DNA of 64,000 bases from Pseudomonas sp. HN11 (GTDB lineage: Bacteria; Pseudomonadota; Gammaproteobacteria; Pseudomonadales; Pseudomonadaceae), in contig NZ_CP089985.1 of NCBI RefSeq assembly GCF_021390155.1, forward strand, positions 5,535,501-5,599,500. Reading direction: 5' to 3'. The position numbers and the translations under genes are program-made. The notes beneath the pieces are model-generated. The model saw only the letters and a program-made list of their open reading frames with translations. It was not told where the DNA came from and searched no databases. Shown in pieces: positions 34,313 through 42,548 of the stretch (its first letter is position 1; every line of letters begins with the position of its first letter).

Positions 34313-35571
34313 ACGTGGCCATTGAACATATTTCTACCGATCAACCGCCCGATGAAGCCAAGGCCCGCGACCTGGATTACGGTTGGCATAGCGGTAATCA
34401 GGTCGAGTTGCTGGAGAACGGCGAGGCGTATTTTCCCGAAGTATTCGATGCCATGCGCCAGGCCAGGCGGGAGATTCTGCTGGAGACCTTCATCCTCTTC
34501 GAGGACAAGGTGGGTCATGAGCTGCAGGGCATTCTGATCGAGGCCGCTCAGCGCGGCGTGAAGGTGGTGGTAAGCCTGGATGGCTTTGGTTGCGGCGAGC
34601 TGAGCCCGGCGTTTCTCGGCGAACTGGCCGAGGCTGGGGTGGCCGTGCAGATGTTCGACCCGGCGTCGAAGACGCTGGGCATTCGCACTAATTGGTTTCG
34701 CCGCTTGCACCGCAAGATTGTGGTGGTGGACGCCGAGGTCGCGTTCATCGGCGGGATCAATTTTTCCGCCGATCACTTGGGGGACTACGGCCCCGAAGCC
34801 AAGCAGGATTACGCGGTGCGGGTGACTGGCCCAGCGGTGGCGGACTTACACCATTTCGCCCTGGCACAAAGTGGCCGTCAGGTACGCACACGTCGTGGCT
34901 GGCGGCGGCGCCAGCAAAGACCTTCGCTGTGGTCCGCCGACAACAGCGACGGCCAGGTGCGCCTGATTTACCGCGATAACGTGCAACACCGCGATGACAT
35001 CGAAGAAGCGTACATCCACGCGCTGAGCAAGGCGCAAAAACGCGTGGTGATCGCCAATGCCTATTTCTTCCCCGGCTATCGCTTGTTACGGGAAATCCGC
35101 AATGCCGCGCGCCGTGGCGTGCACGTGCAACTGATCATGCAGGGCCAGCCCGACGTGCTGTTGGCCAAACTGGCGGCGCGCATGCTCTACGACTATCTGC
35201 TCAAGGATGGCGTGGTGATCCACGAATATTGCCAGCGGCCGCTGCACGGCAAAGTCGCGCTGGTGGATGACGACTGGAGCACCGTGGGCTCAAGCAACCT
35301 GGACCCATTGAGCCTGGCATTGAACCTTGAAGCCAACGTATTGATTCGCGACCGGGCGTTCAATCAACGCCTTTACGAACGCCTGGAAACACTGGCGAAA
35401 AACCACTGCCAGACCATGCCCGAAAACCGCAAGCCACGTTTGTGGCTCTGGCGCCTGACCGTGGGTTTCCTGGTGTTTCATGTAATGCGCCACTTCCCTG
35501 CGCTGACGGGCTGGCTGCCAGCACACAAGCCACGGCTGAAACCTTTTGAGGCTCGGCACCATGACGTCTGA
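34309..35571 (+). CDS. clsB: Cardiolipin synthase B
   Basis: 420 residues, a phospholipase D superfamily enzyme with two HKD motifs: RLHRKIVVVDAEVAFIGGIN near residue 130-150 and PLHGKVALVDDDWSTVGSSN near 307-326. Joins two phosphatidylglycerols, or phosphatidylglycerol with phosphatidylethanolamine in the ClsC type, to make cardiolipin at the inner membrane. Unlike ClsA it has no N-terminal membrane helices. The start overlaps the EEP gene by 4 bases and its stop lies 8 bases inside the YbhN gene. A hydrophobic stretch near the C-terminus (LWLWRLTVGFLVFHVM) may dip into the membrane. Confidence 0.92.
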   Translation: MNVAIEHISTDQPPDEAKARDLDYGWHSGNQVELLENGEAYFPEVFDAMRQARREILLETFILFEDKVGHELQGILIEAAQRGVKVVVSLDGFGCGELSPAFLGELAEAGVAVQMFDPASKTLGIRTNWFRRLHRKIVVVDAEVAFIGGINFSADHLGDYGPEAKQDYAVRVTGPAVADLHHFALAQSGRQVRTRRGWRRRQQRPSLWSADNSDGQVRLIYRDNVQHRDDIEEAYIHALSKAQKRVVIANAYFFPGYRLLREIRNAARRGVHVQLIMQGQPDVLLAKLAARMLYDYLLKDGVVIHEYCQRPLHGKVALVDDDWSTVGSSNLDPLSLALNLEANVLIRDRAFNQRLYERLETLAKNHCQTMPENRKPRLWLWRLTVGFLVFHVMRHFPALTGWLPAHKPRLKPFEARHHDV

Positions 35572-36517
35572 AAACAAAGGCTCGCGCTTCCAACGCTGGA
35601 AGAAGCCGCTGACCATCGCCTTCTTCCTGGTGCTGATCGTACTGTTCACGATGCTCGCCCGCCGCATCGACTGGAGCGAAGTGGTGCAGACCCTGGGCGA
35701 CTTCAAGGTGCGCACCTTGGTGATCGCCGGCGCGTTAACGTTATGCAGCTTTCTGGTTTACGCCAGCTTCGACTTGATCGGCCGTACCTACATTCGCCAG
35801 AACCTGACATGGAAGCAGATTCTGCCGGTGGGCATCATCAGCTATGCATTCAATCTCAACCTGAGTGCGTGGGTCGGCGGCATCGCCATGCGTTATCGGC
35901 TGTATTCACGACTGGGTGTGAGCACCAGCAATATCGCCAAAATCCTCGGACTGAGTCTGGCGACCAATTGGTTTGGGTACATGGCGATAGCCGGGGTGGT
36001 TTTCAGCAGCGGGCTGGTGACCATGCCGCCGGGCTGGAAAGTCAGCACCACTGCATTGCAGGGCATTGGGGCGCTGTTGGTGATGGCCAGCCTGGGTTAT
36101 CTGGTGGCCTGCCAATTTTCAAAAAAGCGTGCGTGGACGATACGCGGCATGGAGATAAACCTGCCCTCGGTACGCATGGCGTGTTTGCAATTGATGTTGG
36201 GCGCGTTGAATTGGTCGCTGATGGCAGCGGTGATTTTCACCCTGCTGCCGGCCAAGCTGGACTATCCGCTGGTGCTGGGCGTGTTGCTGATCAGTGCAAT
36301 TGCGGGAGTGCTCACGCATATTCCGGCCGGGCTGGGTGTGCTGGAAGCGGTGTTTATTGCGTTGTTGCAGCATGAGGCGTCGCGGGGCAGTTTGCTGGCA
36401 GGGTTGATTGCGTACCGGGCGATCTACTTCATTTTACCGCTGCTGATTGCACTGGTGATGTACCTCGGCGTGGAGGCCAAGGCCAAAGCGTTGCGGGTGA
36501 AAAAATCACCCGCTTGA
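35561..36517 (+). CDS. YbhN-like inner membrane protein (lysylphosphatidylglycerol synthase TM-region family)
   Basis: 318 residues from the ATG at 35561, whose product starts TSENKGSRFQRWKKPL, a charged N-terminus; a slightly longer frame to 35546 is less likely. About eight membrane helices follow, with RYRLYSRLGVSTSNIAKILGLSLATNWFGY and THIPAGLGVLEAVFIALLQ, marks of the YbhN/UPF0104 flippase-like domain also found in MprF. It overlaps clsB by 11 bases. In E. coli ybhN follows clsB too. Lipid or cardiolipin transport is inferred. Confidence 0.88.
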   Translation: MTSENKGSRFQRWKKPLTIAFFLVLIVLFTMLARRIDWSEVVQTLGDFKVRTLVIAGALTLCSFLVYASFDLIGRTYIRQNLTWKQILPVGIISYAFNLNLSAWVGGIAMRYRLYSRLGVSTSNIAKILGLSLATNWFGYMAIAGVVFSSGLVTMPPGWKVSTTALQGIGALLVMASLGYLVACQFSKKRAWTIRGMEINLPSVRMACLQLMLGALNWSLMAAVIFTLLPAKLDYPLVLGVLLISAIAGVLTHIPAGLGVLEAVFIALLQHEASRGSLLAGLIAYRAIYFILPLLIALVMYLGVEAKAKALRVKKSPA

Positions 36518-36522
36518 AGGTT

Positions 36523-37278
36523 TTATTGAGATTGGATGATGCTTAATCGCTCACCCACCACCATCTCGGTAATCCAGTCCACCAGGATCGAGGTGTACGC
36601 CTGCTGGGACACGGGGTCGCTGAGAGAGTGATCGGCGCCATCAATAATGCGATGGGTCAGGGAGTGCGTTTGCTGGCACGCCGCGCGGTAGCTCATGATC
36701 GTGGCGTGGGGCACGTGGTCATCGGTTTCCGATTCCACGATCAGCACATCACCGGTGAACGCCGAACACGCATGCAAGGCACGGTTGGTTTCGGCGTGGA
36801 CCAAGGTGCTGCGGTAATCCATCAGGTCCATCTTGTCCAAGTCACGCTTGGGCTTGAGCCATTCGTCATCCCGATACAGTGCTGGCACGCGCAGCGCCAA
36901 CCAGCGCACCGGGCGCAATGACGTGAGAATCGCCGCGAGGTAGCCACCGTAACTGGTGCCTACTACCGCCACCGCCGAGGTGTCGATGGCCGGGTGGGAC
37001 AGCAGACGGTCGTAGGCTGCCAGCAGGTCGCGCAGGTTGTCTTCGCGGGTGACACGGGACAACGGGATACCGGTGCCGGCGTGACCGCGCAGGTCGAAAG
37101 TCAAACACACGCAGCCCAAGCCGGCGATGCCTTTGGCCCGCTCAAGGTCGCGCTCCTGGCTCCCACCCCAGCCGTGCACAAACAACACACCGGGCACTTT
37201 GGATTTGGGGCTCAGGAAGGTGCCGCTCATCTGTTCGTCGTCAATATCGATCGCAATGCTTTCGCTTCTAGCCGTCAT
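36523..37278 (-). CDS. Alpha/beta hydrolase
   Basis: 251 residues. Oxyanion-hole strand LFVHGWGGSQERDL; nucleophile elbow VGTSYGGYLAAIL with Ser as the G-x-S-x-G centre; a late acidic VESETDD and the catalytic His in DGADHSLSD complete the triad. No signal peptide, so cytoplasmic. It lies downstream of DUF3182 on the same strand and overlaps it by 11 bases, so the two are probably translated together and may act in one pathway. Substrate not known. It converges with the YbhN gene, 5 bases away. Confidence 0.87.
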   Translation of the reverse strand: MTARSESIAIDIDDEQMSGTFLSPKSKVPGVLFVHGWGGSQERDLERAKGIAGLGCVCLTFDLRGHAGTGIPLSRVTREDNLRDLLAAYDRLLSHPAIDTSAVAVVGTSYGGYLAAILTSLRPVRWLALRVPALYRDDEWLKPKRDLDKMDLMDYRSTLVHAETNRALHACSAFTGDVLIVESETDDHVPHATIMSYRAACQQTHSLTHRIIDGADHSLSDPVSQQAYTSILVDWITEMVVGERLSIIQSQ

Positions 37279-38377
37279 AAGATTTAACCGTCACGTACTT
37301 GAGAAGAAACTCACTGTTTTGCGCCGGGCCGCGATACACCTCGATGGCATCAGCGGGCAAGGGTTGGTCCACGTAGGTTTCGACCGAGGACACATGGATC
37401 GCACGCAGGCCAGGGTTGTTGATAAAACTTTGTAGCGCCGCGACTTCCGCGCTGCTAGCCCCGCCCATGCGCCAGGATTGTTCGAGCACGCCGCTGCGAC
37501 GCTGGCCGTTGCTGTCCAGGCCTTGGGCAATGTCGTAGTTGCGCCGCGAGGCGAAGAAACCGGGGTAGGCTTCATCAGCTGCCGCGTCGAAGACCTGGGC
37601 TTGTTCGATGGCTTCGCGCACGTCATCGGGCATTCCGAGCTGCAACAGAGCTGCATAATTACCCGGCACGACCAGAAGGCTGGAGCCGCCGTAAACGTCT
37701 TCTCCCTGCCCGTCTTTCGTCAGGTATTGCTCGCCGCAGTAGCTGAACATGTGGTCACCGATAAAGCTCTGGCCGACACTGTGGGTGACCACATCGTGCA
37801 GATCTTGCTCAAGCACCACACCTTCGCTGAAAAGTTTCGCGGCGTCAGGTCGCGCCAGCACAGCTTCGAACTCATCCAGGCTGTGGATAACTTCCTGACC
37901 TCGGCCCGCGCAGGCGTGCACGGGTTTCAGGCGGATGGGCCCGCTGTAGAGCAATCGGGTGGCGGCCGGTCTGGCGTCTTCCAGCGCGAAAACGCTCAAA
38001 CCGTCGAGCACGACTTTTCTTACTCGTTCGCAGAACAGCGCTGACCAACCTTCCGGCGCTTTGGCTTCAGGGCCAAGCAAACCATGGCTGATGGCTTTGG
38101 TGCAGATGAAGTCGTGGTCGACGTACCCGCCCCACAAATCGTGCGGCCCCTCGATATTGAGCGCCCGCGCCTGAGCCCGGCCGACCAGGGTTTGCGTGGG
38201 CAACAGGTACAGTGCTCGTCCCGCATGCAAATCGGGGTCGTAGCTGCCTCCGAATTTGAGCCCCAGGATCTGCGCCAACCATCGCGCCAGGGCGCGGTTG
38301 GTTTCGACCTCATGCAGCGGCGCGTCTTCGCGTATGGAATGAGCGACTACCAGTTTTTTGCGTTGAGTCGGGGTCAT
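37268..38377 (-). CDS. DUF3182 family protein, ATP-grasp-like
   Basis: 369 residues with the DUF3182 layout. The N-terminus VVAHSIREDAPLHEVETNRALARWLA is followed by IEGPHDLWGGYVDHDFICTKAISH and, near residue 150, GPIRLKPVHACAGRGQEV, which resembles the glycine-rich ATP-binding loop of ATP-grasp ligases. VVLEQDL and a late YEV-like EVYRGPAQN end it. ATP-dependent ligation of a carboxylate is a reasonable inference, not proof. Co-translated with an alpha/beta hydrolase. A 170-base upstream gap has no clear motif. Confidence 0.78.
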   Translation of the reverse strand: MTPTQRKKLVVAHSIREDAPLHEVETNRALARWLAQILGLKFGGSYDPDLHAGRALYLLPTQTLVGRAQARALNIEGPHDLWGGYVDHDFICTKAISHGLLGPEAKAPEGWSALFCERVRKVVLDGLSVFALEDARPAATRLLYSGPIRLKPVHACAGRGQEVIHSLDEFEAVLARPDAAKLFSEGVVLEQDLHDVVTHSVGQSFIGDHMFSYCGEQYLTKDGQGEDVYGGSSLLVVPGNYAALLQLGMPDDVREAIEQAQVFDAAADEAYPGFFASRRNYDIAQGLDSNGQRRSGVLEQSWRMGGASSAEVAALQSFINNPGLRAIHVSSVETYVDQPLPADAIEVYRGPAQNSEFLLKYVTVKSYDG

Positions 38378-38547
38378 ACGTCCCCCTTAGCCATCCGCCA
38401 TGTGTGTAGGCAAAGGGTTGCAGGGATCAGGCCAAGGCGTTTTCGCGTGGGAGAGTTGTTAAATCAAACAGTTGCCGAAAAGATGATGGCAGTTGGCCTG
38501 CTTTATTCTGCACGACACCGCGTTAAGACGGCGGCGTTCTGCACGAT

Positions 38548-39507
38548 TCAGACACCAAAGCGGCTGCGGTAATCGCTGGGCGCCAGGCCGGTGATCTTCT
38601 TGAACGTGGCACGAAAGGCGCTGGGATCCTGGTAACCCACGGTCCAGGCGATATGGTCGATGGTGCCATTGGTGAATTCGAGCATCTGCCGCGCCTTGCC
38701 CACCCGCAAGTGCTGACAGTACTCGGTGGGTTTCAAGCCCGTCGCGTTGCGAAAGCGCCGCAGGAAGGTGCGCTCTTCCAAACCGGCTTCCTGGGCCATT
38801 ACCGTAAGGGAAACATCCACCGCGCCACTGGCTTGAAGCCAGTGCTGAACCTTGAGGATGGCCGCGTCACCGTGGCCGAGTATCGGCGCGAAGTTGCTGC
38901 CGCATTGGCTGGCGCTGTCACTGTGCTCAACCACCAGAAAACGCGCCGTATCGGCCGCGATGCTCGGGCCCATCAGGCGGTCGACGAGGCGCAGGCCAAG
39001 TTCGGACCAAGCCATCAGGCCGGCGGTCGTGATCAGGTCGCCGTCATCGACGATGGGCTTGTCTGCCTCCAGGCGCACGGCCGGGTAACGGGCCGCGAAT
39101 GATTTGGCGGATGACCAATGGGTGGTGGCGCTGCGCCCGTCGAGCAACCCACTGCGCGCCAACATGATCGAGCCAATGCACACGCCACCCAACACAGTGC
39201 CCGCCGCGTGTTGCCGACGAATCCATTCCAATAACGCGGGGGGCGCCTGCTCTTCAGTGAACTCACCAATCGACGGGGGCACCAGTACGGCCATCATCGG
39301 TTGATCCGGACCTGGGTGGCTGCTGAACACACGTGCCGGTGTGCCGGTCTTGTCCACCTGCCAATGGCTGACACACAGCAGCGGCAACTGCGCGGATTGA
39401 TGCTCGGCGGCGATGCGGTTGGCCACGCCGAACAGGTCAGTCAGGCCGTGAACGGCCGCCAGTTGCGCACCCTGGTAAATCAACACGCCCAGCTCAACAA
39501 CGACCAT
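38548..39507 (-). CDS. GlxA-type AraC family transcriptional regulator
   Basis: 319 residues from the ATG at 39507, which follows an AGGGGG site; the frame extends 12 codons further without support. The N-terminal half is a DJ-1/PfpI-type domain (GVLIYQGAQLAAVHGLTDLF, GVCIGSIMLARSGLLDGRSATTHW with Cys in the nucleophile position). The C-terminal AraC domain has two helix-turn-helix units (AQEAGLEERTFLRRFRNATGLKPTEY, IDHIAWTVGYQDPSAFRATFKKITG). It is divergent from the cysteine hydrolase at 39604, the common pairing of a GlxA-like activator with its target enzyme. Confidence 0.88.
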   Translation of the reverse strand: MVVVELGVLIYQGAQLAAVHGLTDLFGVANRIAAEHQSAQLPLLCVSHWQVDKTGTPARVFSSHPGPDQPMMAVLVPPSIGEFTEEQAPPALLEWIRRQHAAGTVLGGVCIGSIMLARSGLLDGRSATTHWSSAKSFAARYPAVRLEADKPIVDDGDLITTAGLMAWSELGLRLVDRLMGPSIAADTARFLVVEHSDSASQCGSNFAPILGHGDAAILKVQHWLQASGAVDVSLTVMAQEAGLEERTFLRRFRNATGLKPTEYCQHLRVGKARQMLEFTNGTIDHIAWTVGYQDPSAFRATFKKITGLAPSDYRSRFGV

Positions 39508-39603
39508 TGTCAGTTTTCCCCCTGTTATTGTCGGTGCAGCCAATCCCCGGTGCTGGCGCCAGCTAAGATACTGAGCCCATCAACCCATCACGAGGCAACA
39601 CAT

Positions 39604-40164
39604 ATGGCCAAGCAAGCACTCATCCTAATCGATATCCAGAACGACTACTTCCCCCAGGGCAAGTGGCCACTCGACGACGTGGACGCCGCGGCAGACAAGG
39701 CCGCGCAAGTCTTGCAGGCGTTTCGCCAAGCGGGCGATGCGGTGATTCATGTGCGTCACGAATTTGCTTCTGAGGACGCGCCCTTCTTCACGCCGGGCTC
39801 CGAGGGTGCTCATCTGCATAGCAAAGTGCTGAACGAGGGCAATGAGCCGGTGGTGCTTAAACATTTTGTGAACGCATTTCGCGAGACCAACCTGCGTGCG
39901 CTCCTGGAACAACGCAGCATCACCGACCTGGTGGTGGTCGGCAGCATGAGCCACATGTGTATTGACGCCGTGGTCCGGGCGGCGGCAGACCTGGGTTACA
40001 CCGTGACGGTAATTCATGACGCGTGCGCGACACGGAACCTGGAGTTCAACGGGCAGGTGATTCCGGCGGCGCAGGTGCATGGGGCGTATATGGCGTCGCT
40101 GGCATTTGGTTATGCGGGCGTGGTGTCGACGGATGAGTACCTGAAGGCGCAAGCGGCGGCTTGA
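39604..40164 (+). CDS. Isochorismatase-family cysteine hydrolase
   Basis: 186 residues from the ATG at 39604; upstream in-frame codons overlap the divergent gene and are not used. Probable triad Asp10 (ILIDIQNDYF), Lys86 (VVLKHFVN) and Cys119 (SMSHMCIDAVV). FFTPGSEGAH and GYTVTVIHDACATRN are typical of the family. The substrate is an amide or isochorismate-type compound, unknown here. It is divergent from the GlxA-like regulator, separated by 96 bases, so it is the likely regulated gene. The site GAGGCAACACAT precedes the start. Confidence 0.87.
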   Translation: MAKQALILIDIQNDYFPQGKWPLDDVDAAADKAAQVLQAFRQAGDAVIHVRHEFASEDAPFFTPGSEGAHLHSKVLNEGNEPVVLKHFVNAFRETNLRALLEQRSITDLVVVGSMSHMCIDAVVRAAADLGYTVTVIHDACATRNLEFNGQVIPAAQVHGAYMASLAFGYAGVVSTDEYLKAQAAA

Positions 40165-40185
40165 CCGCCACTTGTCTTTTTAGCG

Positions 40186-40947
40186 TTAGCGGGTCGCGAT
40201 GATGAACAGGCGCGGAAACGGCAGCAGCACAGTGCCGTCAGCCAGGGCTGGATAGGCCTGAGTAATTCGCGCCTGATATTCCTGCAGGAAGGCAGCTTTT
40301 TCGCTGTCAGTCAAAGGGGCAAGGAAGGGTCTCAGGGCCGACGCCTTGAACCACTCCACCACCGCCGCGTGATCCGCCAATGGGTGCTGATAGGTGGTGC
40401 GCCATACATCGACGGTACTGCAATGTTTGCTCAGCAGTTCGTAGTAGTAGCTCGCGGTGTGGCGCTCGTTGTGTTTGACCGCAGCGATCTTGGTCGACCA
40501 TGGCCCCTCGGCCGCCACTTCGCGAGCAAGCCGGTGAGCAGGCTCGTCGAGGTTGTCCGGCGTTTGCACCGCCAGCGTGCCACCCGGCGTCAATTGGTGG
40601 ACCAGGTGCGGGTAAAGCGTGGCGTGGTCCGGCAGCCATTGCAGGGAGGCGTTGGCCAGGATCACATCGAAGGCTTGCGCCGGGTTCCAGGCGCCGATAT
40701 CCGCCAATTCGAAGTTCAGCGCCGGTAGCCGTTTGCGGGCGTCGACCAGCATGTCGTCGGAGCTGTCCATGCCAGTGACGTGTGCTTGTGGGTAGCGCTC
40801 GGCCAGTACTTCGGTGGAGTTGCCGGGGCCGCAACCCAGGTCGACGGCATTGCGCACCTCGGTATTCGCAATGGCCGCGACCAGGTCACGGACGGGACGG
40901 GTGCGCTGCTGTTCGAACATCGTGTATTGCTTGGCTGACCAGGTCAT
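40186..40947 (-). CDS. tam: Trans-aconitate 2-methyltransferase
   Basis: 253 residues from the ATG at 40947, after an AAGGAAAG site; E. coli Tam is 252 residues. The SAM motif is NAVDLGCGPGNSTEVLAERYP, followed by VTGMDSSDDML, and LANASLQWLPDHATLYPHLV and VQTPDNLDEPAHRLAREVA, all characteristic of Tam. It methylates trans-aconitate, a spontaneous inhibitor of aconitase, at the carboxylate. The cytoplasmic enzyme is divergent from a LysR-type regulator at 41049, which may control it. Confidence 0.9.
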   Translation of the reverse strand: MTWSAKQYTMFEQQRTRPVRDLVAAIANTEVRNAVDLGCGPGNSTEVLAERYPQAHVTGMDSSDDMLVDARKRLPALNFELADIGAWNPAQAFDVILANASLQWLPDHATLYPHLVHQLTPGGTLAVQTPDNLDEPAHRLAREVAAEGPWSTKIAAVKHNERHTASYYYELLSKHCSTVDVWRTTYQHPLADHAAVVEWFKASALRPFLAPLTDSEKAAFLQEYQARITQAYPALADGTVLLPFPRLFIIATR

Positions 40948-41048
40948 CACGGCTTTCCTTCTTTTTGAGGTTGGCCACAGCCTAAATCTTGTGAGCCATG
41001 AGAACAAATGCCAGGATTGGAGCCCTCCCATACCTGAAAAGTATCCCT

Positions 41049-41966
41049 ATGCTGGAGCTTCGCCAACTCAAGGCCTTCGTCGCCATTGCCGAAGAAGGCC
41101 TCATCACCCGCGCCGCCGAGCGCCTGGGTATGCAGCAGCCACCGTTGACTCGGATGTTACAAAGCCTTGAGGCTGAATTGGGGGTGGTGTTAATGGAGCG
41201 CTTGCCCCGTGGCGTGCGCCCCACTACAGCCGGTCTCGCCTTATTGGACGAAGCCCGGGAAATACTTGCGCAGGCTGAAGGTATTGCAGAGGTGGTGCGC
41301 CGTGCGGCACGCGGTGAACGGGGGCGCCTGGCGATCGGGTTTACGAGTTCGGCTGCCTTGCATCCATTTGTACCGAGCGTGCTGCGGCTATTTCGCGAAA
41401 CCTTTGTCGGTGTCACCGTGGTGCTGGAGGAAGCCGGTACCGGCGAACTGCTGGACGCGCTGGTGCACGAGAAACTCGACGCGGCGTTTATCCGTTCGCC
41501 GCTCAGCGGGACGCAATCGCTGCAGGACGAACCGATCCTGGTGGAGCCCATGCTGCTGGCGCTGCCGACGGACCACCCGCTGGCAATTGACTCAGCATCT
41601 CCCCTGCCCTTGGCGGCATTGGCCACCGAGTCCTTCGTGCTGTATCGCCGTCGCGTGGGCTTGGGGTTGTATGACGCGATCCTGGTGGCCTGCCGCGAAG
41701 CCGGATTCAGCCCGCAGGTGGTGCAGGAGGCCCCGCGCATGACGGCAACATTGAGCCTGGTAGCGGCGGGACTTGGGGTGTCCATCGTGCCGGCGTCGAT
41801 GCAGCGTTTGCGCGGGGATGGCATCGTGTATCGGGAACTGACGGAGTGCCGCAACCTGGTGGCACCGCTGCACTTGGCGACGCGGATTGGGGATGGCTCG
41901 GCGGTGTTGCAGCGGTTCAAGGACATGGTCGTCACTGCGGCCTGGACTGAGGCGGATCACGGATAA
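41049..41966 (+). CDS. LysR family transcriptional regulator
   Basis: 305 residues from the ATG at 41049, the first start that gives the family-like MLELRQLKAFVAIAEEG. The winged-helix domain is at 1-60 (TRAAERLGMQQPPLTRMLQSLEAELG); the effector domain starts near residue 90 (GRLAIGFTSSAALHPFV) and ends with LSLVAAGLGVSIVPASMQ. Divergent from tam; the 101 bases between would hold both promoters and the regulator's site, but no clear LysR T-N11-A motif was judged reliable. Effector unknown. A bidirectional terminator follows. Confidence 0.9.
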   Translation: MLELRQLKAFVAIAEEGLITRAAERLGMQQPPLTRMLQSLEAELGVVLMERLPRGVRPTTAGLALLDEAREILAQAEGIAEVVRRAARGERGRLAIGFTSSAALHPFVPSVLRLFRETFVGVTVVLEEAGTGELLDALVHEKLDAAFIRSPLSGTQSLQDEPILVEPMLLALPTDHPLAIDSASPLPLAALATESFVLYRRRVGLGLYDAILVACREAGFSPQVVQEAPRMTATLSLVAAGLGVSIVPASMQRLRGDGIVYRELTECRNLVAPLHLATRIGDGSAVLQRFKDMVVTAAWTEADHG

Positions 41967-41968
41967 CA

Positions 41969-42003
41969 AAAAACCCCCGAGGCCTGAGCCAACGGGGGTT
42001 TTG
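41969..42003. terminator. Bidirectional terminator between the LysR gene and ssb
   Basis: AAAACCCCCG (41970-41979) pairs with CGGGGGTTTT (41993-42002) around a 13-base loop, with A and T runs on the two sides. It can stop transcription from the LysR gene (+) and ssb (-). Confidence 0.9.
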
Positions 42004-42023
42004 TGTGTTCCGGGTGATAAACC

Positions 42024-42539
42024 TCAGAACGGGATATCGTCATCAAAGCTGTCGAAATCCGCAGCCGGCTGCGGCGCGGCCTGTTGTGGCGCCGGGCGCG
42101 ACTCACGTTGTGGCTGCTGGCTTGGCTGCGGACGAGACTGCTGTGGACGCGGTGCCGAGTTGGACATGCCGCCCTGGCCCTGTTGGTCGCCTTGTGGACG
42201 GCCGCCCAGCAGTTGCATGGTGCCTTGCATGTCGACCACGATCTCAGTGGTGTAACGCTTGATACCGTCTTTTTCCCACTCGCGGGTCTGCAGCTTGCCT
42301 TCGATGTAGACCTGCGAACCTTTGCGCAGGTACTCACCGGCGATCTCTGCGACCTTGCCGAACATCGACACACGGTGCCATTCGGTTTTCTCGACCTTCT
42401 GGCCGGTCTGCTTGTCGGTCCACTGTTCGCTGGTCGCCAGACTCAGGTTGGTCACGGCGTTACCGTTAGGCAAGTAGCGAACTTCGGGATCCTGGCCGCA
42501 CGTACCGACCAATATGACTTTGTTAACCCCACGGGCCAT
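42024..42539 (-). CDS. ssb: Single-stranded DNA-binding protein
   Basis: 171 residues. OB-fold N-terminus ([59 protein letters not shown] in pieces), a Gln/Pro/Arg-rich linker, and the acidic tip DDDIPF that recruits repair proteins. Binds single-stranded DNA as a tetramer in replication, repair and recombination. It follows the MFS gene by 9 bases on the same strand; the neighbouring uvrA (divergent from the MFS gene) is the usual pairing in gammaproteobacteria. Confidence 0.97.
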   Translation of the reverse strand: MARGVNKVILVGTCGQDPEVRYLPNGNAVTNLSLATSEQWTDKQTGQKVEKTEWHRVSMFGKVAEIAGEYLRKGSQVYIEGKLQTREWEKDGIKRYTTEIVVDMQGTMQLLGGRPQGDQQGQGGMSNSAPRPQQSRPQPSQQPQRESRPAPQQAAPQPAADFDSFDDDIPF

Positions 42540-42548
42540 AACGTTCTC

